The translations under genes were made by a program, and so were the position numbers. DNA of 64,000 nt, from the NCBI GenBank assembly GCA_026702845.1, contig JADCLS010000001.1:620001-684000 (forward strand). Direction: 5' to 3'. Under the pieces are notes generated by a model that was given only the letters and a program-made list of their open reading frames with translations, did no database searches and was not told the DNA's origin. The stretch is from Candidatus Heimdallarchaeota archaeon. Lineage in GTDB: Archaea > Asgardarchaeota > Heimdallarchaeia > Heimdallarchaeales > Kariarchaeaceae. Below, piece by piece: positions 45,029 through 53,776 of this stretch (the first letter of the stretch is position 1; the number at the start of each line of letters is the position of its first letter).

Positions 45029-45469
45029 ATGAAAACTATTCAAGTAGAAATTAAATTATTATCATCAACAGCTCAACCACCTGAATTTGCACATCAAGGA
45101 GATGCTTGTGCAGACATTCGATCTGATGAGACAACAACAATAGGCCCTGGTGAAACTAAATTAATTGGTACTGGTGTAGCAATGAGTATACCTGAGGGTT
45201 TTGAGGCTCAAATAAGACCAAGATCAGGTTTAGCAGCAAAACATTCCATTTCTATTGTGAATAGTCCCGGAACAATAGACTCTGGATATCGAGGTGAGGT
45301 GAAGATCATCTTAGTCAATCTTGGACACAAGGATTTTGAAGTATCAAAAGGAGATCGAATTGCTCAGGTAGCCATTCGAGAAGTTCCTGCTATTAATTAT
45401 ATCACTGTTGAAGAATTATCTGAAACTAACCGAGGAGAAGGTGGATTTGGATCAACTGGTATTCATTAA
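45029..45469 (+). CDS. dut: dUTP diphosphatase (trimeric dUTPase)
   Basis: Hydrolyses dUTP to dUMP and PPi, keeping uracil out of DNA and supplying thymidylate synthesis. All five motifs of the trimeric family are visible in 146 residues: GDACADIRSDE (I, slightly altered), RPRSGLAAKH (II), GTIDSGYRGEVKI (III), GDRIAQVAI (IV) and RGEGGFGSTG (V, closing the active site). Monofunctional dUTPase is likelier than dCTP deaminase because motif III has the Tyr and Asp of dUTPases. The gene stands alone, with an AT-rich promoter upstream. Confidence 0.94.
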   Translation: MKTIQVEIKLLSSTAQPPEFAHQGDACADIRSDETTTIGPGETKLIGTGVAMSIPEGFEAQIRPRSGLAAKHSISIVNSPGTIDSGYRGEVKIILVNLGHKDFEVSKGDRIAQVAIREVPAINYITVEELSETNRGEGGFGSTGIH

Positions 45470-45553
45470 CTTTTAGTCAGGTGTCATTTTTACTTATAAA
45501 GGCAACAGTATCTCTAGATTTGTATCACAATTGTTTTTGAATACAAGGTATGA

Positions 45554-47524
45554 TTGAAGTTGAGTCACGTAAGAATGCAGGATTATACTTGGGAAGATTT
45601 CTTTCCCTACGAACCCCGTCAGATGCAAATGGGCATGATTAGGGTGATCAATGCGTTTATTCAGAAGAATACCCACATGGTCCTTGAAGCTAGTACAGGG
45701 ATAGGAAAAACTATTGTAAATCTTGCAACCGTATTGCCTTATGCAAAGAAATATGGATATAAGGTAATTTATACATCTAGGACCCATGCACAGATGGATA
45801 GGGTTGTTGAGGAACTTCAAGCAATAGCTGAGAAGACACCTGTTAGTGGAGTTGCCATGAGAGGTAGAGAGGCATTCTGTTTACATGAGATGGTTCAGAA
45901 ATTTGCTACCTCTAGCAGAGCAGTACAGATAATGTGCAAACACCTCAAAACATCTAAGAAATGCACATATTTCAACAATTTCAAGAACGAGTCCCTGATC
46001 GAACCAGTTCTTCGTAATCTGTATAAACAACCAGCTACTTCTGAGTATATTTTTGATATTGCTGAATCAGCTCAAGTATGTCCTGCAGAGACGGTTCGGA
46101 AATTATTACCTGAAGTTGATGTTATTGCATGTTCCTATCTTTATCTATTTGATCCAGAAATTCGCAAATCTTTTCTTGAATCATTGAATATTGAGTTAAA
46201 GGATGTCATCCTTATTGTGGATGAAGCCCATAACTTACCAGATATGGTGAATAATGTTACTTCAGATAATTTAAACTCATTCTCACTAAATCGGGCGAAA
46301 CGAGAAGCACAAAGACATGGGCGTGACGATTTCATCAAATTTTATGACTCAGTTGATGAATATTTGAGTGAAATGAATAAAAAACTCAAATTGTATGAAG
46401 AGAAAGAACTTGATGCAGGAATTGTTCTTGAAGAATTGGAACTAGACTGTGGAATTGAGCTAGATGATGAATTTTTCTCTGATATGATCATCCTTGGAGA
46501 AACAATACGGTTCAATGCTGCAAAATCGGGAAAGGATCCACGATCCTCAGTGGGTAGAGTGGGAGAATTCTTCTTTAAGTGGTATGATTCCATCGGAAGT
46601 AATGATTTTTCATACAGTATGGAAAAAAAGATGTTTGGAGAGGCTAGTAACAAGAGGGATACTTTCACAACACTCAATCTCAATGCCCTTGATCCTTCTC
46701 GCGGGATTTTCCCCGTCCTATCCAATATTGAGACTTCTCTATCAGTTACTGGTACTCTAGGAGATCCTTCTGCATTCACCATGGTCACAGGACTTTCTCG
46801 ATTGTCGCATATGACAAATATATTTCCATCCCCCTATGATCGAAAAAATATCTTAACTCTGGTTCCAGATACACTGACTACCTTATACAAGATGCGTACT
46901 GGTGATATGTATACAAAAATGGCTCAGGCGATTAATGCTATAGCTACAGAAACTCCAGCTAACGTGGGATTGTTCACTCCTAGCTATGCAATTCTAGAGG
47001 AAATCTTAATTCACGGCCTCCGTGATTATTCACCCAAAGAGATAATGGTAGCAAAGAGTGGAATGAAATCTAAAGAAAATGATGAATTGGTTGAGAGATT
47101 TAAAAAACGTGCTGATAGAGGCGGAGCCATACTTTGCACAGTTCTTGGTGGAAGAAGCTCTGAGGGTGCAGATTTTCCAGGAGATACAATGAACACTGTG
47201 ATTATAGTTGGTATCCCCTACGCCCCACCCACTGTTAATGTCAATGCTCAGATCAAATACATGGATGCTAAGTTTCCTGGAAAGGGTAGAATATTGAGTT
47301 ACCAGATTCCAGCAATTAATCGAGCTGCTCAGGCAGCTGGAAGACCTGTCAGAAGTCTTGAAGACAAAGCCCTCATTGTTCTTATGGATTATCGTTATGC
47401 TCAACCTCAAGTTGCAGATAAATTACCAAACTGGATACGCTCAGCTATTGTAAAAAGTCCTGCTGATCCATCTGTACTGGCAAGTAAAACACGAGATTTC
47501 TACAAAGCCCATGGAATGTATTAG
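45554..47524 (+). CDS. XPD/Rad3-like DNA helicase
   Basis: A superfamily 2 iron-sulphur helicase of about 656 residues. Walker A is ASTGIGKTI, the DEAH box is VDEAHNLP, and motif VI-like text is INRAAQAAGRPVRS near the end. Four Cys between Walker A and the DEAH box (about residues 109, 127, 135 and 176) fit the 4Fe-4S site of XPD. Archaeal XPD unwinds 5' to 3' and may serve in repair. Start is uncertain: TTG 45554 gives a short leader, while ATG 45575 (MQDYTWEDFFPYEP) begins where the family's Q-rich start lies and is equally likely. Confidence 0.9.
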   Translation: MKLSHVRMQDYTWEDFFPYEPRQMQMGMIRVINAFIQKNTHMVLEASTGIGKTIVNLATVLPYAKKYGYKVIYTSRTHAQMDRVVEELQAIAEKTPVSGVAMRGREAFCLHEMVQKFATSSRAVQIMCKHLKTSKKCTYFNNFKNESLIEPVLRNLYKQPATSEYIFDIAESAQVCPAETVRKLLPEVDVIACSYLYLFDPEIRKSFLESLNIELKDVILIVDEAHNLPDMVNNVTSDNLNSFSLNRAKREAQRHGRDDFIKFYDSVDEYLSEMNKKLKLYEEKELDAGIVLEELELDCGIELDDEFFSDMIILGETIRFNAAKSGKDPRSSVGRVGEFFFKWYDSIGSNDFSYSMEKKMFGEASNKRDTFTTLNLNALDPSRGIFPVLSNIETSLSVTGTLGDPSAFTMVTGLSRLSHMTNIFPSPYDRKNILTLVPDTLTTLYKMRTGDMYTKMAQAINAIATETPANVGLFTPSYAILEEILIHGLRDYSPKEIMVAKSGMKSKENDELVERFKKRADRGGAILCTVLGGRSSEGADFPGDTMNTVIIVGIPYAPPTVNVNAQIKYMDAKFPGKGRILSYQIPAINRAAQAAGRPVRSLEDKALIVLMDYRYAQPQVADKLPNWIRSAIVKSPADPSVLASKTRDFYKAHGMY

Positions 47525-47533
47525 ATTTGATCT

Positions 47534-48433
47534 CTACTTGAGGAATAGATTTTCTAATTCATCTTCATCATGATGCTTGAATCTGAGCAATTTATAATCA
47601 TTGGTTAACCATAAATCTAATAGATTCATGATCAGATCCATCTTCTTGAGGAGTATTAGATGCTTCATCTTTGGGATCGTTACCATTGTTGATATGGGAA
47701 GCTGATTATTTAATTCATAGCTATCTGAATAAGGAACGGTCGTATCATTGAGACCAGCAATAATTAGTGTCTTTTTCCTAATATCATACACATCTATGTG
47801 ATAATTGAGTGTAGTCTCCTCGAAAATCTTTCTATGAGTGGCTATATCGATATTTTTTATTCTATTAAATCCATCAACCACTAATTCTCTTTCCTTTTCA
47901 TTAAAAACAAATAAAGGCATGACTACATTGAAAACATCCACAAGAGTATTCATCACAAAATCTGGTGCGATTTTGCCTACATTGATCAAGAATTGTTTAA
48001 GGAAATTACGTGAGAATTTATTTGTTGGGGAGATAAGTATTAATGAGTTGACCAAATCGGGATAATCCTTAGTGAATTGAAGAGCAATTGCTGTGGCTAA
48101 TGATGATGCAACAATATCAACTTTATGATTAGTTGGAATGAAAGATGATATGACTTGATAAACCTCAAATGTAAAATCTTCTATCCTCCAGCTAATTTCA
48201 GTGGGTGAATCCGATTCTCCATGACCTCGTAAGTCAAGAGCTAGGATATTATAATCCTTCTTGTATTTATTCATCAATGGAAAAAAATCATCATTGGTTC
48301 CCAAATAACCATGGATAAGTGCCAGGGTTCGTTTGGTGGGATCAAATTCAGTATGTTCTACATGTATATGATAGAACATTTCCTGATTGTTTGCAGGATG
48401 TACTTGTATGGTAGTGTCGTGTAGTATTGACAT
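47534..48433 (-). CDS. Alpha/beta hydrolase, possible MenH
   Basis: The 299-residue hydrolase has the oxyanion strand ALIHGYLGTNDDFFPL, LALDLRGHGESDSP, nucleophile elbow IVASSLATAIALQF (Ser, though not strict G-x-S-x-G), acid near LIIAGLNDTTVPYSD and His in MKHLILL. The D-L-R-G-H-G-x-S motif is shared by MenH (SHCHC synthase) and many other hydrolases. It lies beside the menG-split barrel-UbiA operon and no other MenH candidate is in the window, so that role is possible but unproven. ATG 48433 is the start, behind GAGGTG and a leader with strong hairpins. Confidence 0.75.
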   Translation of the reverse strand: MSILHDTTIQVHPANNQEMFYHIHVEHTEFDPTKRTLALIHGYLGTNDDFFPLMNKYKKDYNILALDLRGHGESDSPTEISWRIEDFTFEVYQVISSFIPTNHKVDIVASSLATAIALQFTKDYPDLVNSLILISPTNKFSRNFLKQFLINVGKIAPDFVMNTLVDVFNVVMPLFVFNEKERELVVDGFNRIKNIDIATHRKIFEETTLNYHIDVYDIRKKTLIIAGLNDTTVPYSDSYELNNQLPISTMVTIPKMKHLILLKKMDLIMNLLDLWLTNDYKLLRFKHHDEDELENLFLK

Positions 48434-48439
48434 AGATGG

Positions 48440-48445
48440 CACCTC
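48440..48445 (-). promoter_or_regulatory. Shine-Dalgarno site of the hydrolase, can be masked
   Basis: GAGGTG stands six bases before ATG 48433. Just upstream CCTC (48449-48452 on the plus strand) can pair with its GAGG across a three-base loop and hide it. The CCT of that segment can instead pair with the hairpin arm upstream. Confidence 0.5.
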
Positions 48446-48448
48446 GTT

Positions 48449-48515
48449 GAGGAATAGATGATTCCTATCAATTCTGATAGGAATGTATTGTGAGTTGATG
48501 ACAACTCACTATTCA
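48449..48515 (-). ncRNA. Structured mRNA leader with competing hairpins
   Basis: After the TATA box at 48536-48545 the leader of about 80 bases forms two perfect stems: GTGAGTTG-TCAT-CAACTCAC (48490-48509) and a 10-bp stem of ATTCCTATCA with TGATAGGAAT and loop GAAT (48461-48484). The 3' arm AGGAAT of the second stem can also pair with ATTCCT at 48450-48455, excluding the 10-bp stem and freeing the ribosome site. This three-part exchange is the layout of a riboregulator. DNA operators remain the alternative. Confidence 0.45.
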
Positions 48516-48535
48516 CTAGATTATTGGCGTCAAGA

Positions 48536-48545
48536 GTATTTAAAT
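48536..48545 (-). promoter_or_regulatory. TATA box of the hydrolase gene
   Basis: On the minus strand ATTTAAATAC, predicting transcription from about 48515, so about 80 bases of leader precede ATG 48433, unlike the leaderless genes of this window. Confidence 0.5.
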
Positions 48546-48709
48546 GTTCTTTATCCGGAAATGCACATACAGCGGTGTAATTTATGAAATTCGATGGAAA
48601 AAAATTATTAAAAAGCATGATTTTATTCAGTTCTATACACATATAATAATCAAAATCACCTCAATGATGGATAAATGCATTTTTTATTGACTAACCAAAT
48701 TAATTCATA

Positions 48710-50308
48710 TCATTTGAGCAAAATTAGAGATAAAACCACGATTAACATGAAGGAGATATGATATACAAGAAGATAAGTTGCAGTATTCTTTTCTAGTTGT
48801 TTTGTTGATAAGGATTGGATAAACTTGTATACAACAGGAATTGTGAGCATTGAGATCAATAATATCGGTGAATTGATTTGTGTAATCACCAAGATGATAA
48901 TAAGAGCAAGTGGGGATAATGCAGATAGTCTGGCCAATTTCACAGCACCACCTCGACCTAGCATCTCAACCAACGTATTCTTTCCTATTCGGACATCAGC
49001 TTCTAGGTCTGCAATATTATTCAAAGTAACATAAATGGCAGAAAAGATGCCCGGTATAAGCCCAAGTAGGAGACTTATGTTCCACACAAAAGACTTTGAT
49101 TGGAGAAACCAAGCTGCAAATGTTGGTAAAGGTCCAAAAATGATGAGGATCAGGATTTCCCCTAGACCCTTATATGATAATTGTAATGGATAACCTGAAT
49201 ATGAGTACGCTATTAAACCACCCAAAATTGATAGACCGATGATTACATTACCTGAAACAACAGAATTGAGATACAGACCAATACTTGCTGCAAGTATTAT
49301 TAATACTATTGCTTGGATGAGGACAGATTCAGGAGAATGTAAGCCATAGAAAATGTATCTACCTCCAGAGAGAGGAGTATCTATTAGTTTGTAAGTATCT
49401 TTGCGTTGTTTGTTATCAAAATACTCGGTTACTCTATTCAAACCAACTTGCACCAAAGCGAAACCTAGAAGAGTTAGCAAAGCAACTGATTTTGATATTG
49501 AATAACCTTCAAAGAAAGCAATTGATATTCCTAAAAGGATAGGAAGCAGACTGGTGAGTAAAAATGTCCAGCGAACTGATTCCTTAGTATAATGCAATCT
49601 ACTTGAAAAAAATATCCTAATATCTTCTACAACACTTCCCTTTTTATCAAAGTAATAAGTTTCAAGTTCAGTTTGATCACCATAGGTCATTCTTATCGGT
49701 TTCAGTCGAAGCTTGGCGATATTATTCTGAGTTCTTTCAGTTTGAACAATACAGTCAATGTTTATATTGTTATATTCTTGTGTACTGATGAGTAAACGTA
49801 TTCTAGGGTTTGCTTTTAGTTGGCGATAAACAAAATCGGTTTGTGCTACAGGTACAATAAATGTACCATCTTCAAAGCTGTATGTACTAGGTTTTGAATG
49901 TATCACACCACCTACTGCACTGATGATATGACACGCTCCCTCAAGTTTTACAAGCTGACGGAATATATTTTCATTATAAGATTCCATGAATCCCTGATCT
50001 GCAGAAAGGGTACTCTGAACATAACCAATAAAATCAGAATTATGGACTTGCCATCCCTTTTGTGAATGAATAATAAATGAATTTTCTTTTATTTCACCTT
50101 CTAGAAGAATGGATTCGTAAACACTTTGAGGTTGTGAGTTACGAAATAGCAGAGATGCTCGACCCTCTGGATGAGTGTTATTCAATTCAATACTCATTTC
50201 ACCGATACTTCTAGGAGATACAAGCATTGGTCGAGTAAAATCTTTTGATGTGCTCAATATTACAGTATCGCATTCTCTTAATTTTCTGATTAACTGAGAA
50301 TTGATCAT
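48710..50308 (-). CDS. Fusion of FMN split-barrel domain with UbiA prenyltransferase
   Basis: Residues 1 to about 215 resemble a pyridoxamine-phosphate-oxidase-like FMN split barrel, possibly doubled (MLVSPRSIGEMS, GGVIHSKPSTYSFEDGTFIV, KANPRIRLLI). Residues 240-532 are a UbiA-type membrane prenyltransferase with nine or so helices, motif NRVTEYFDNKQRKDT (291-305; the first Asp of the usual N-D-x-x-D is Glu), the YPLQLSYKGLGEILI loop and the second site NNIADLEADVRIGKNT. It would prenylate an aromatic or lipid acceptor; the window also holds a canonical MenA, so the acceptor may differ. It overlaps the stand-alone split-barrel gene by four bases, after menG. Confidence 0.85.
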   Translation of the reverse strand: MINSQLIRKLRECDTVILSTSKDFTRPMLVSPRSIGEMSIELNNTHPEGRASLLFRNSQPQSVYESILLEGEIKENSFIIHSQKGWQVHNSDFIGYVQSTLSADQGFMESYNENIFRQLVKLEGACHIISAVGGVIHSKPSTYSFEDGTFIVPVAQTDFVYRQLKANPRIRLLISTQEYNNINIDCIVQTERTQNNIAKLRLKPIRMTYGDQTELETYYFDKKGSVVEDIRIFFSSRLHYTKESVRWTFLLTSLLPILLGISIAFFEGYSISKSVALLTLLGFALVQVGLNRVTEYFDNKQRKDTYKLIDTPLSGGRYIFYGLHSPESVLIQAIVLIILAASIGLYLNSVVSGNVIIGLSILGGLIAYSYSGYPLQLSYKGLGEILILIIFGPLPTFAAWFLQSKSFVWNISLLLGLIPGIFSAIYVTLNNIADLEADVRIGKNTLVEMLGRGGAVKLARLSALSPLALIIILVITQINSPILLISMLTIPVVYKFIQSLSTKQLEKNTATYLLVYHISFMLIVVLSLILLK

Positions 50309-50742
50309 AGAGTCACCTCCAATTCAAATGTGGTAGTTTCTTCGGAATCACGGTACCTAATAACCTCGGGAAGGATATGAATGACCACTCGTTTCCAGAA
50401 AATAGGGATATGAGTTTCCTCACGCAATTTTGATGAGAAAACATCCTTTGCAAACCAATCATTTTCAAATTTCTTCCAACCTTCCTCTAACGATGAATCC
50501 AGAATTTGGGCCTTTCCCTGAATAGAGATTTGTTTTCCTTCTTTTGAGATTAATAATCCGATATCAGAACAGTTTTTAATATTTTGAAGACGTTCACTGA
50601 ACATAATTGAGCTCGTGAGCAATATTACTCCATCATGAAAAAAATAATGTACTGTTGATATATTTGGAAATTCTGTACCTTTTGTAACAAGATCTGCAAG
50701 ATGATGAGATTGAATAATATCTCGCACATCTTGTAGGTTCAT
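50305..50742 (-). CDS. Pyridoxamine-phosphate-oxidase-like flavoprotein
   Basis: The 145-residue protein has the FMN split-barrel fold of the PNPOx-like group: ISTVHYFFHDGVILLTSSIM, SERLQNIKNCSDIGLLIS, KQISIQGKAQILDS, and a closing strand with VVIHILPEVIRY. Such proteins bind FMN or F420 and reduce or oxidise small substrates. It overlaps MenG upstream and the split-barrel-UbiA gene downstream by four bases each (ATGA), so three proteins are made together; it probably pairs with or resembles the fused domain of the next gene. Substrate unknown, quinone-related by context. Confidence 0.78.
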   Translation of the reverse strand: MNLQDVRDIIQSHHLADLVTKGTEFPNISTVHYFFHDGVILLTSSIMFSERLQNIKNCSDIGLLISKEGKQISIQGKAQILDSSLEEGWKKFENDWFAKDVFSSKLREETHIPIFWKRVVIHILPEVIRYRDSEETTTFELEVTL

Positions 50743-51461
50743 TTTTTCAACCCCATAACTATGACGATCGAACCCATGAATCCTATTTTATATTTGGTTA
50801 GGAATCCAGCATTCTCGTACAATTCTTTCAATTCCTTGGGTGAGTGAAATCTCGCATAGGTTTCTTCCAGTAATCTGAATGGAGCTTTACCCAGAGTAAC
50901 TATGAAAACGGCTAGTCTTCCAAGGAGGCTCATCATTTGACCCACATAAACATCAATAATCGGTGCAAATGGAGTAGCTCTTCTCCCCATTTCGAGCATC
51001 ATAATTCTACCTTTTGAGCGTAAAACTCGATAATGTTCTCTTAAAGTGACTGGATAGTTAACGAAATGTCTACCCACAAAACCTGACATGATGGAATCCG
51101 ATGCCCCTCTTCTGAAAGGTGTTTTTGCAACATCTCCCAGCACTAAATTCATATTTCCATCTTTATAGATCTCTCGTTCCCTACAATACTTAATCATGGA
51201 ATGGGAGAGGTCCATCCCAACAACACTTACTCCGGGTTTCTGTCTATGCAACTCATTTGCTAGATGTCCTGTTCCAGTTCCAAAATCTAGTACAACACTT
51301 AGAGGGCTATTTTTTTCAGGAATAAGATTTTTTATGGCTAGGTATCTGAATTGTTTATCTGTTCCCATAGACATGAAATTATTCAGTAGATCATAAGCCT
51401 TGGATAATTTATCGAAATCATGCTTTACAAGATTTGCATATTCCAGATTCGTAGTAGCCAC
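50739..51461 (-). CDS. menG: Demethylmenaquinone methyltransferase, MenG/UbiE
   Basis: The 240-residue class I methyltransferase shows UbiE/MenG marks: FDKLSKAYDLLNNFMSMGTD (like the family's YDxxNxxMSxGxxxxW), VVLDFGTGTGHLANEL, VVGMDLSHSMI, LVLGDVAKTPFRR and SDSIMSGFVGRHFVNY, then GRIMMLEMGRR and ETYARFHSPKEL. It would add the final methyl of menaquinone. GTG 51461 is the start, 25 bp after a TATA box. First gene of an operon with the split-barrel flavoprotein and the split-barrel-UbiA fusion. Confidence 0.85.
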   Translation of the reverse strand: MATTNLEYANLVKHDFDKLSKAYDLLNNFMSMGTDKQFRYLAIKNLIPEKNSPLSVVLDFGTGTGHLANELHRQKPGVSVVGMDLSHSMIKYCREREIYKDGNMNLVLGDVAKTPFRRGASDSIMSGFVGRHFVNYPVTLREHYRVLRSKGRIMMLEMGRRATPFAPIIDVYVGQMMSLLGRLAVFIVTLGKAPFRLLEETYARFHSPKELKELYENAGFLTKYKIGFMGSIVIVMGLKK

Positions 51462-51480
51462 AGGCGTTTGAGAAACTCAA

Positions 51481-51490
51481 TATATTAATA
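51481..51490 (-). promoter_or_regulatory. TATA box of the menG operon
   Basis: On the minus strand TATTAATATA is centred about 25 bp before GTG 51461, so the mRNA is probably leaderless. Confidence 0.5.
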
Positions 51491-51565
51491 CTTATTATTA
51501 CGGGAATCATCCAAATCTTATTCAGCCTCAAAGTTTATGCATTATTCAAATAACCTAAATATATG

Positions 51566-51574
51566 CCTTTAAAC
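51566..51574 (+). promoter_or_regulatory. TATA box of the TPR gene at 51595
   Basis: CCTTTAAAC is centred about 25 bp before GTG 51595 and supports that GTG as a leaderless start. Confidence 0.5.
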
Positions 51575-51594
51575 TTTATACTGAATAAAAGGAT

Positions 51595-52401
51595 GTGGAT
51601 GACCTGCTATATCTAATGGATCTAATCCATAGAGGAGAATATCATCAAGCTGTTGAAGAGTCGAATTGTGATTGTAAGTCATTCATTGGTTCTAGAGTCG
51701 CAGAATTACTTGGCAATTTTCAAAGAGCAAAAGAAATTGCTGAAAAATCTAGTAGAGCTCATTCGCAATTGTTGAATTCTATTGCCCTAACTTATGCCTT
51801 ATGGCGATTAAATGAGTTTGATTCAGCAAAAATGATAATCAGTGGCATTTATTCACACATCCAAGATAATTATACCAAGGCTATGGCACTCAACATAGAG
51901 GGATTGGTGTTTTGGACGGAGAATTTAGACATCAAGTATTCCCTTGATTTATTTCAAAAAGCATACAATTTACGTGTGAAGCTAGACGTTCCATCTGATA
52001 TTGGATATGCCTTGAACAATATAGGAAATGCATATTTTAAGCTTCAGGATATAGATCTTGCAGAGAAATTTTTTCAACAATCGTTTGAATTACGTCAAGA
52101 GATTGAATATCTTCCAGGTATTGCGGCATCATACAATAGCATAGGTAGAATCCACGAATACAAAAATGAATATGATCCTGCTCTAGAGTCATATCTCACA
52201 AGTCTAAAATTGTGGAAAAAAGTGGGAAATAACCAATTCATTGCAAAATCACATCGATTCCTAGGGTCACTCTATGGCAAAATGGAAGAAAAGGACCTTT
52301 CGGTAACACATCTAAAGCTTGCGATGAATATATTTGAGCAAATTCCAAACCCTATGGACTTCACCATTACATCTGATTTATTGGATAAAATGTTACTATA
52401 A
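51595..52401 (+). CDS. TPR-repeat protein
   Basis: The 268-residue protein is composed of six or seven tetratricopeptide-type repeats (IGYALNNIGNAYFKLQDIDL, IAASYNSIGRIHEYKNEYDP, IAKSHRFLGSLYGKMEEKDL), of the form found in TPR_12 regulatory proteins. No DNA-binding or enzyme domain is fused. It is a probable adaptor. GTG 51595 is the start. The gene stands 46 bp before menF on the same strand and might be cotranscribed, but a role in quinone synthesis is not evident. Confidence 0.8.
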   Translation: MDDLLYLMDLIHRGEYHQAVEESNCDCKSFIGSRVAELLGNFQRAKEIAEKSSRAHSQLLNSIALTYALWRLNEFDSAKMIISGIYSHIQDNYTKAMALNIEGLVFWTENLDIKYSLDLFQKAYNLRVKLDVPSDIGYALNNIGNAYFKLQDIDLAEKFFQQSFELRQEIEYLPGIAASYNSIGRIHEYKNEYDPALESYLTSLKLWKKVGNNQFIAKSHRFLGSLYGKMEEKDLSVTHLKLAMNIFEQIPNPMDFTITSDLLDKMLL

Positions 52402-52447
52402 TTAAACCAGAAATAATTTCGGCTTAAATAATATTGATAATACTAAT

Positions 52448-53776
52448 TTGTACAAACTAATTGTGGAAAGAAATGAGATTAATCAGGTAAAGGAGAGAAT
52501 AGCTGATCTAATATCGATATTATCCATGAGTAACTCACCTAATTCGGGATCAATCACACTTAAAATACCATTTAATACTCTGGTAAATTGGATTCATCTC
52601 TTTCCAACAATGATATTTACTCATTCTGAATTCCAATACGCTTCATTTGGGAGATTTGCAACTATTCTTGGTGAAACTAAAACGAGATTTTCAGATACAG
52701 AAATTGAGATAAATAATTTGTACAACTCTTTGGAAATTACTGGTTCTAATCCATTTCTCATAGGAGGTTTCTCGTTTTTTAATGGTAAAAACTCTGAGAA
52801 TTGGGAGGGTTTTGATAGTAGAATGTTCATCATGGGGAATATCCAGTTAATCGGTGACAAACATAAGACAGAAATTATTATTAATCATGATAGTAACCAG
52901 ATTCAGCCAGATTTAGATGATATATTTGCCGAAAGAGCCTTGGAGAAGATGATTATTACAGGTCCAATTATGGAAGAGATGGATTATCACACCTGGGAAG
53001 AAAACATCAATAGATGTAAAGATCAAATAAGTAAGAGAGCACTTGAAAAGGTAGTAATGGCACGATCAGTATCTATTTCAAGCCAAATAGATGCATATAC
53101 CTTATTTACTCGATTGCAGAATAGATATTCATCATCATATTGTTTTCTTTTCATGCTTGATCCATTTAATGCATTTTTAGGAGCTAGCCCTGAATTACTC
53201 GTTGATAAAACTGGCTTAGAAATCAAAACAGTTGCTCTAGCAGGAAGTATTGCTAGGGGAAATACTCAGGATGAGGATAAGAAATTCGCATCTCTTTTAC
53301 TCAACGACCCCAAGGAGAGATCAGAACATCAAATTGTAGTTGAACGAATTCTCTCAAATTTCAGAGAATTAGGTATCGAATTGAATACAGACGAGGAACC
53401 TAGAATTCTCAAATTGCCTAATATACAGCATTTGAAAACCATTATTACTGGGAGACTAGAGAGTGATCAATCATTGATATCAATTGTAGAAAAACTTCAC
53501 CCTACTCCAGCAGTTGGTGGCAAACCACTGGAAACTGCACTCAAATTAATTCAAACATTGGAACCTGATCGAGGTTGGTATGCTTCACCCATAGGAATTA
53601 TAAAGTCAGTACATGAGGGTAATTTTGTGGTAGCTTTACGTTCTGCTAAGATAACTGGTTCAAAAATGACAATATTTGCAGGTGCAGGTATAGTTGAAGA
53701 ATCCAAACCAGAAAGAGAATGGCATGAAACAAAAATGAAGTTAAATCCTATTCTGGAGGTTTTAAATCTTGAATGA
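52448..53776 (+). CDS. menF: Isochorismate synthase MenF
   Basis: Converts chorismate to isochorismate, first committed step of menaquinone synthesis, with Mg2+. The chorismate-binding fold of 442 residues is clear in its C-terminal 260: LEKVVMARSV with the catalytic Lys, FLGASPELLV with the general-acid Glu, ALAGSIARGN, HQIVVERIL, KLHPTPAVGGKP and DRGWYASPIG. The N-terminal 170 residues are less conserved, as in MenF. Start is TTG 52448 (no better start before the conserved part), with a TATA-like element near 52424-52434. It overlaps menD by eight bases. Confidence 0.93.
   Translation: MYKLIVERNEINQVKERIADLISILSMSNSPNSGSITLKIPFNTLVNWIHLFPTMIFTHSEFQYASFGRFATILGETKTRFSDTEIEINNLYNSLEITGSNPFLIGGFSFFNGKNSENWEGFDSRMFIMGNIQLIGDKHKTEIIINHDSNQIQPDLDDIFAERALEKMIITGPIMEEMDYHTWEENINRCKDQISKRALEKVVMARSVSISSQIDAYTLFTRLQNRYSSSYCFLFMLDPFNAFLGASPELLVDKTGLEIKTVALAGSIARGNTQDEDKKFASLLLNDPKERSEHQIVVERILSNFRELGIELNTDEEPRILKLPNIQHLKTIITGRLESDQSLISIVEKLHPTPAVGGKPLETALKLIQTLEPDRGWYASPIGIIKSVHEGNFVVALRSAKITGSKMTIFAGAGIVEESKPEREWHETKMKLNPILEVLNLE

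Noticed and set aside
46342..46788. 148-codon minus-strand frame inside the helicase gene
   Set aside because: It is Ser-rich shadow coding opposite a well-conserved helicase frame.
48358..48642. 94-codon minus-strand frame over the hydrolase leader
   Set aside because: It overlaps the start of the hydrolase in another frame and covers the TATA box and hairpins.
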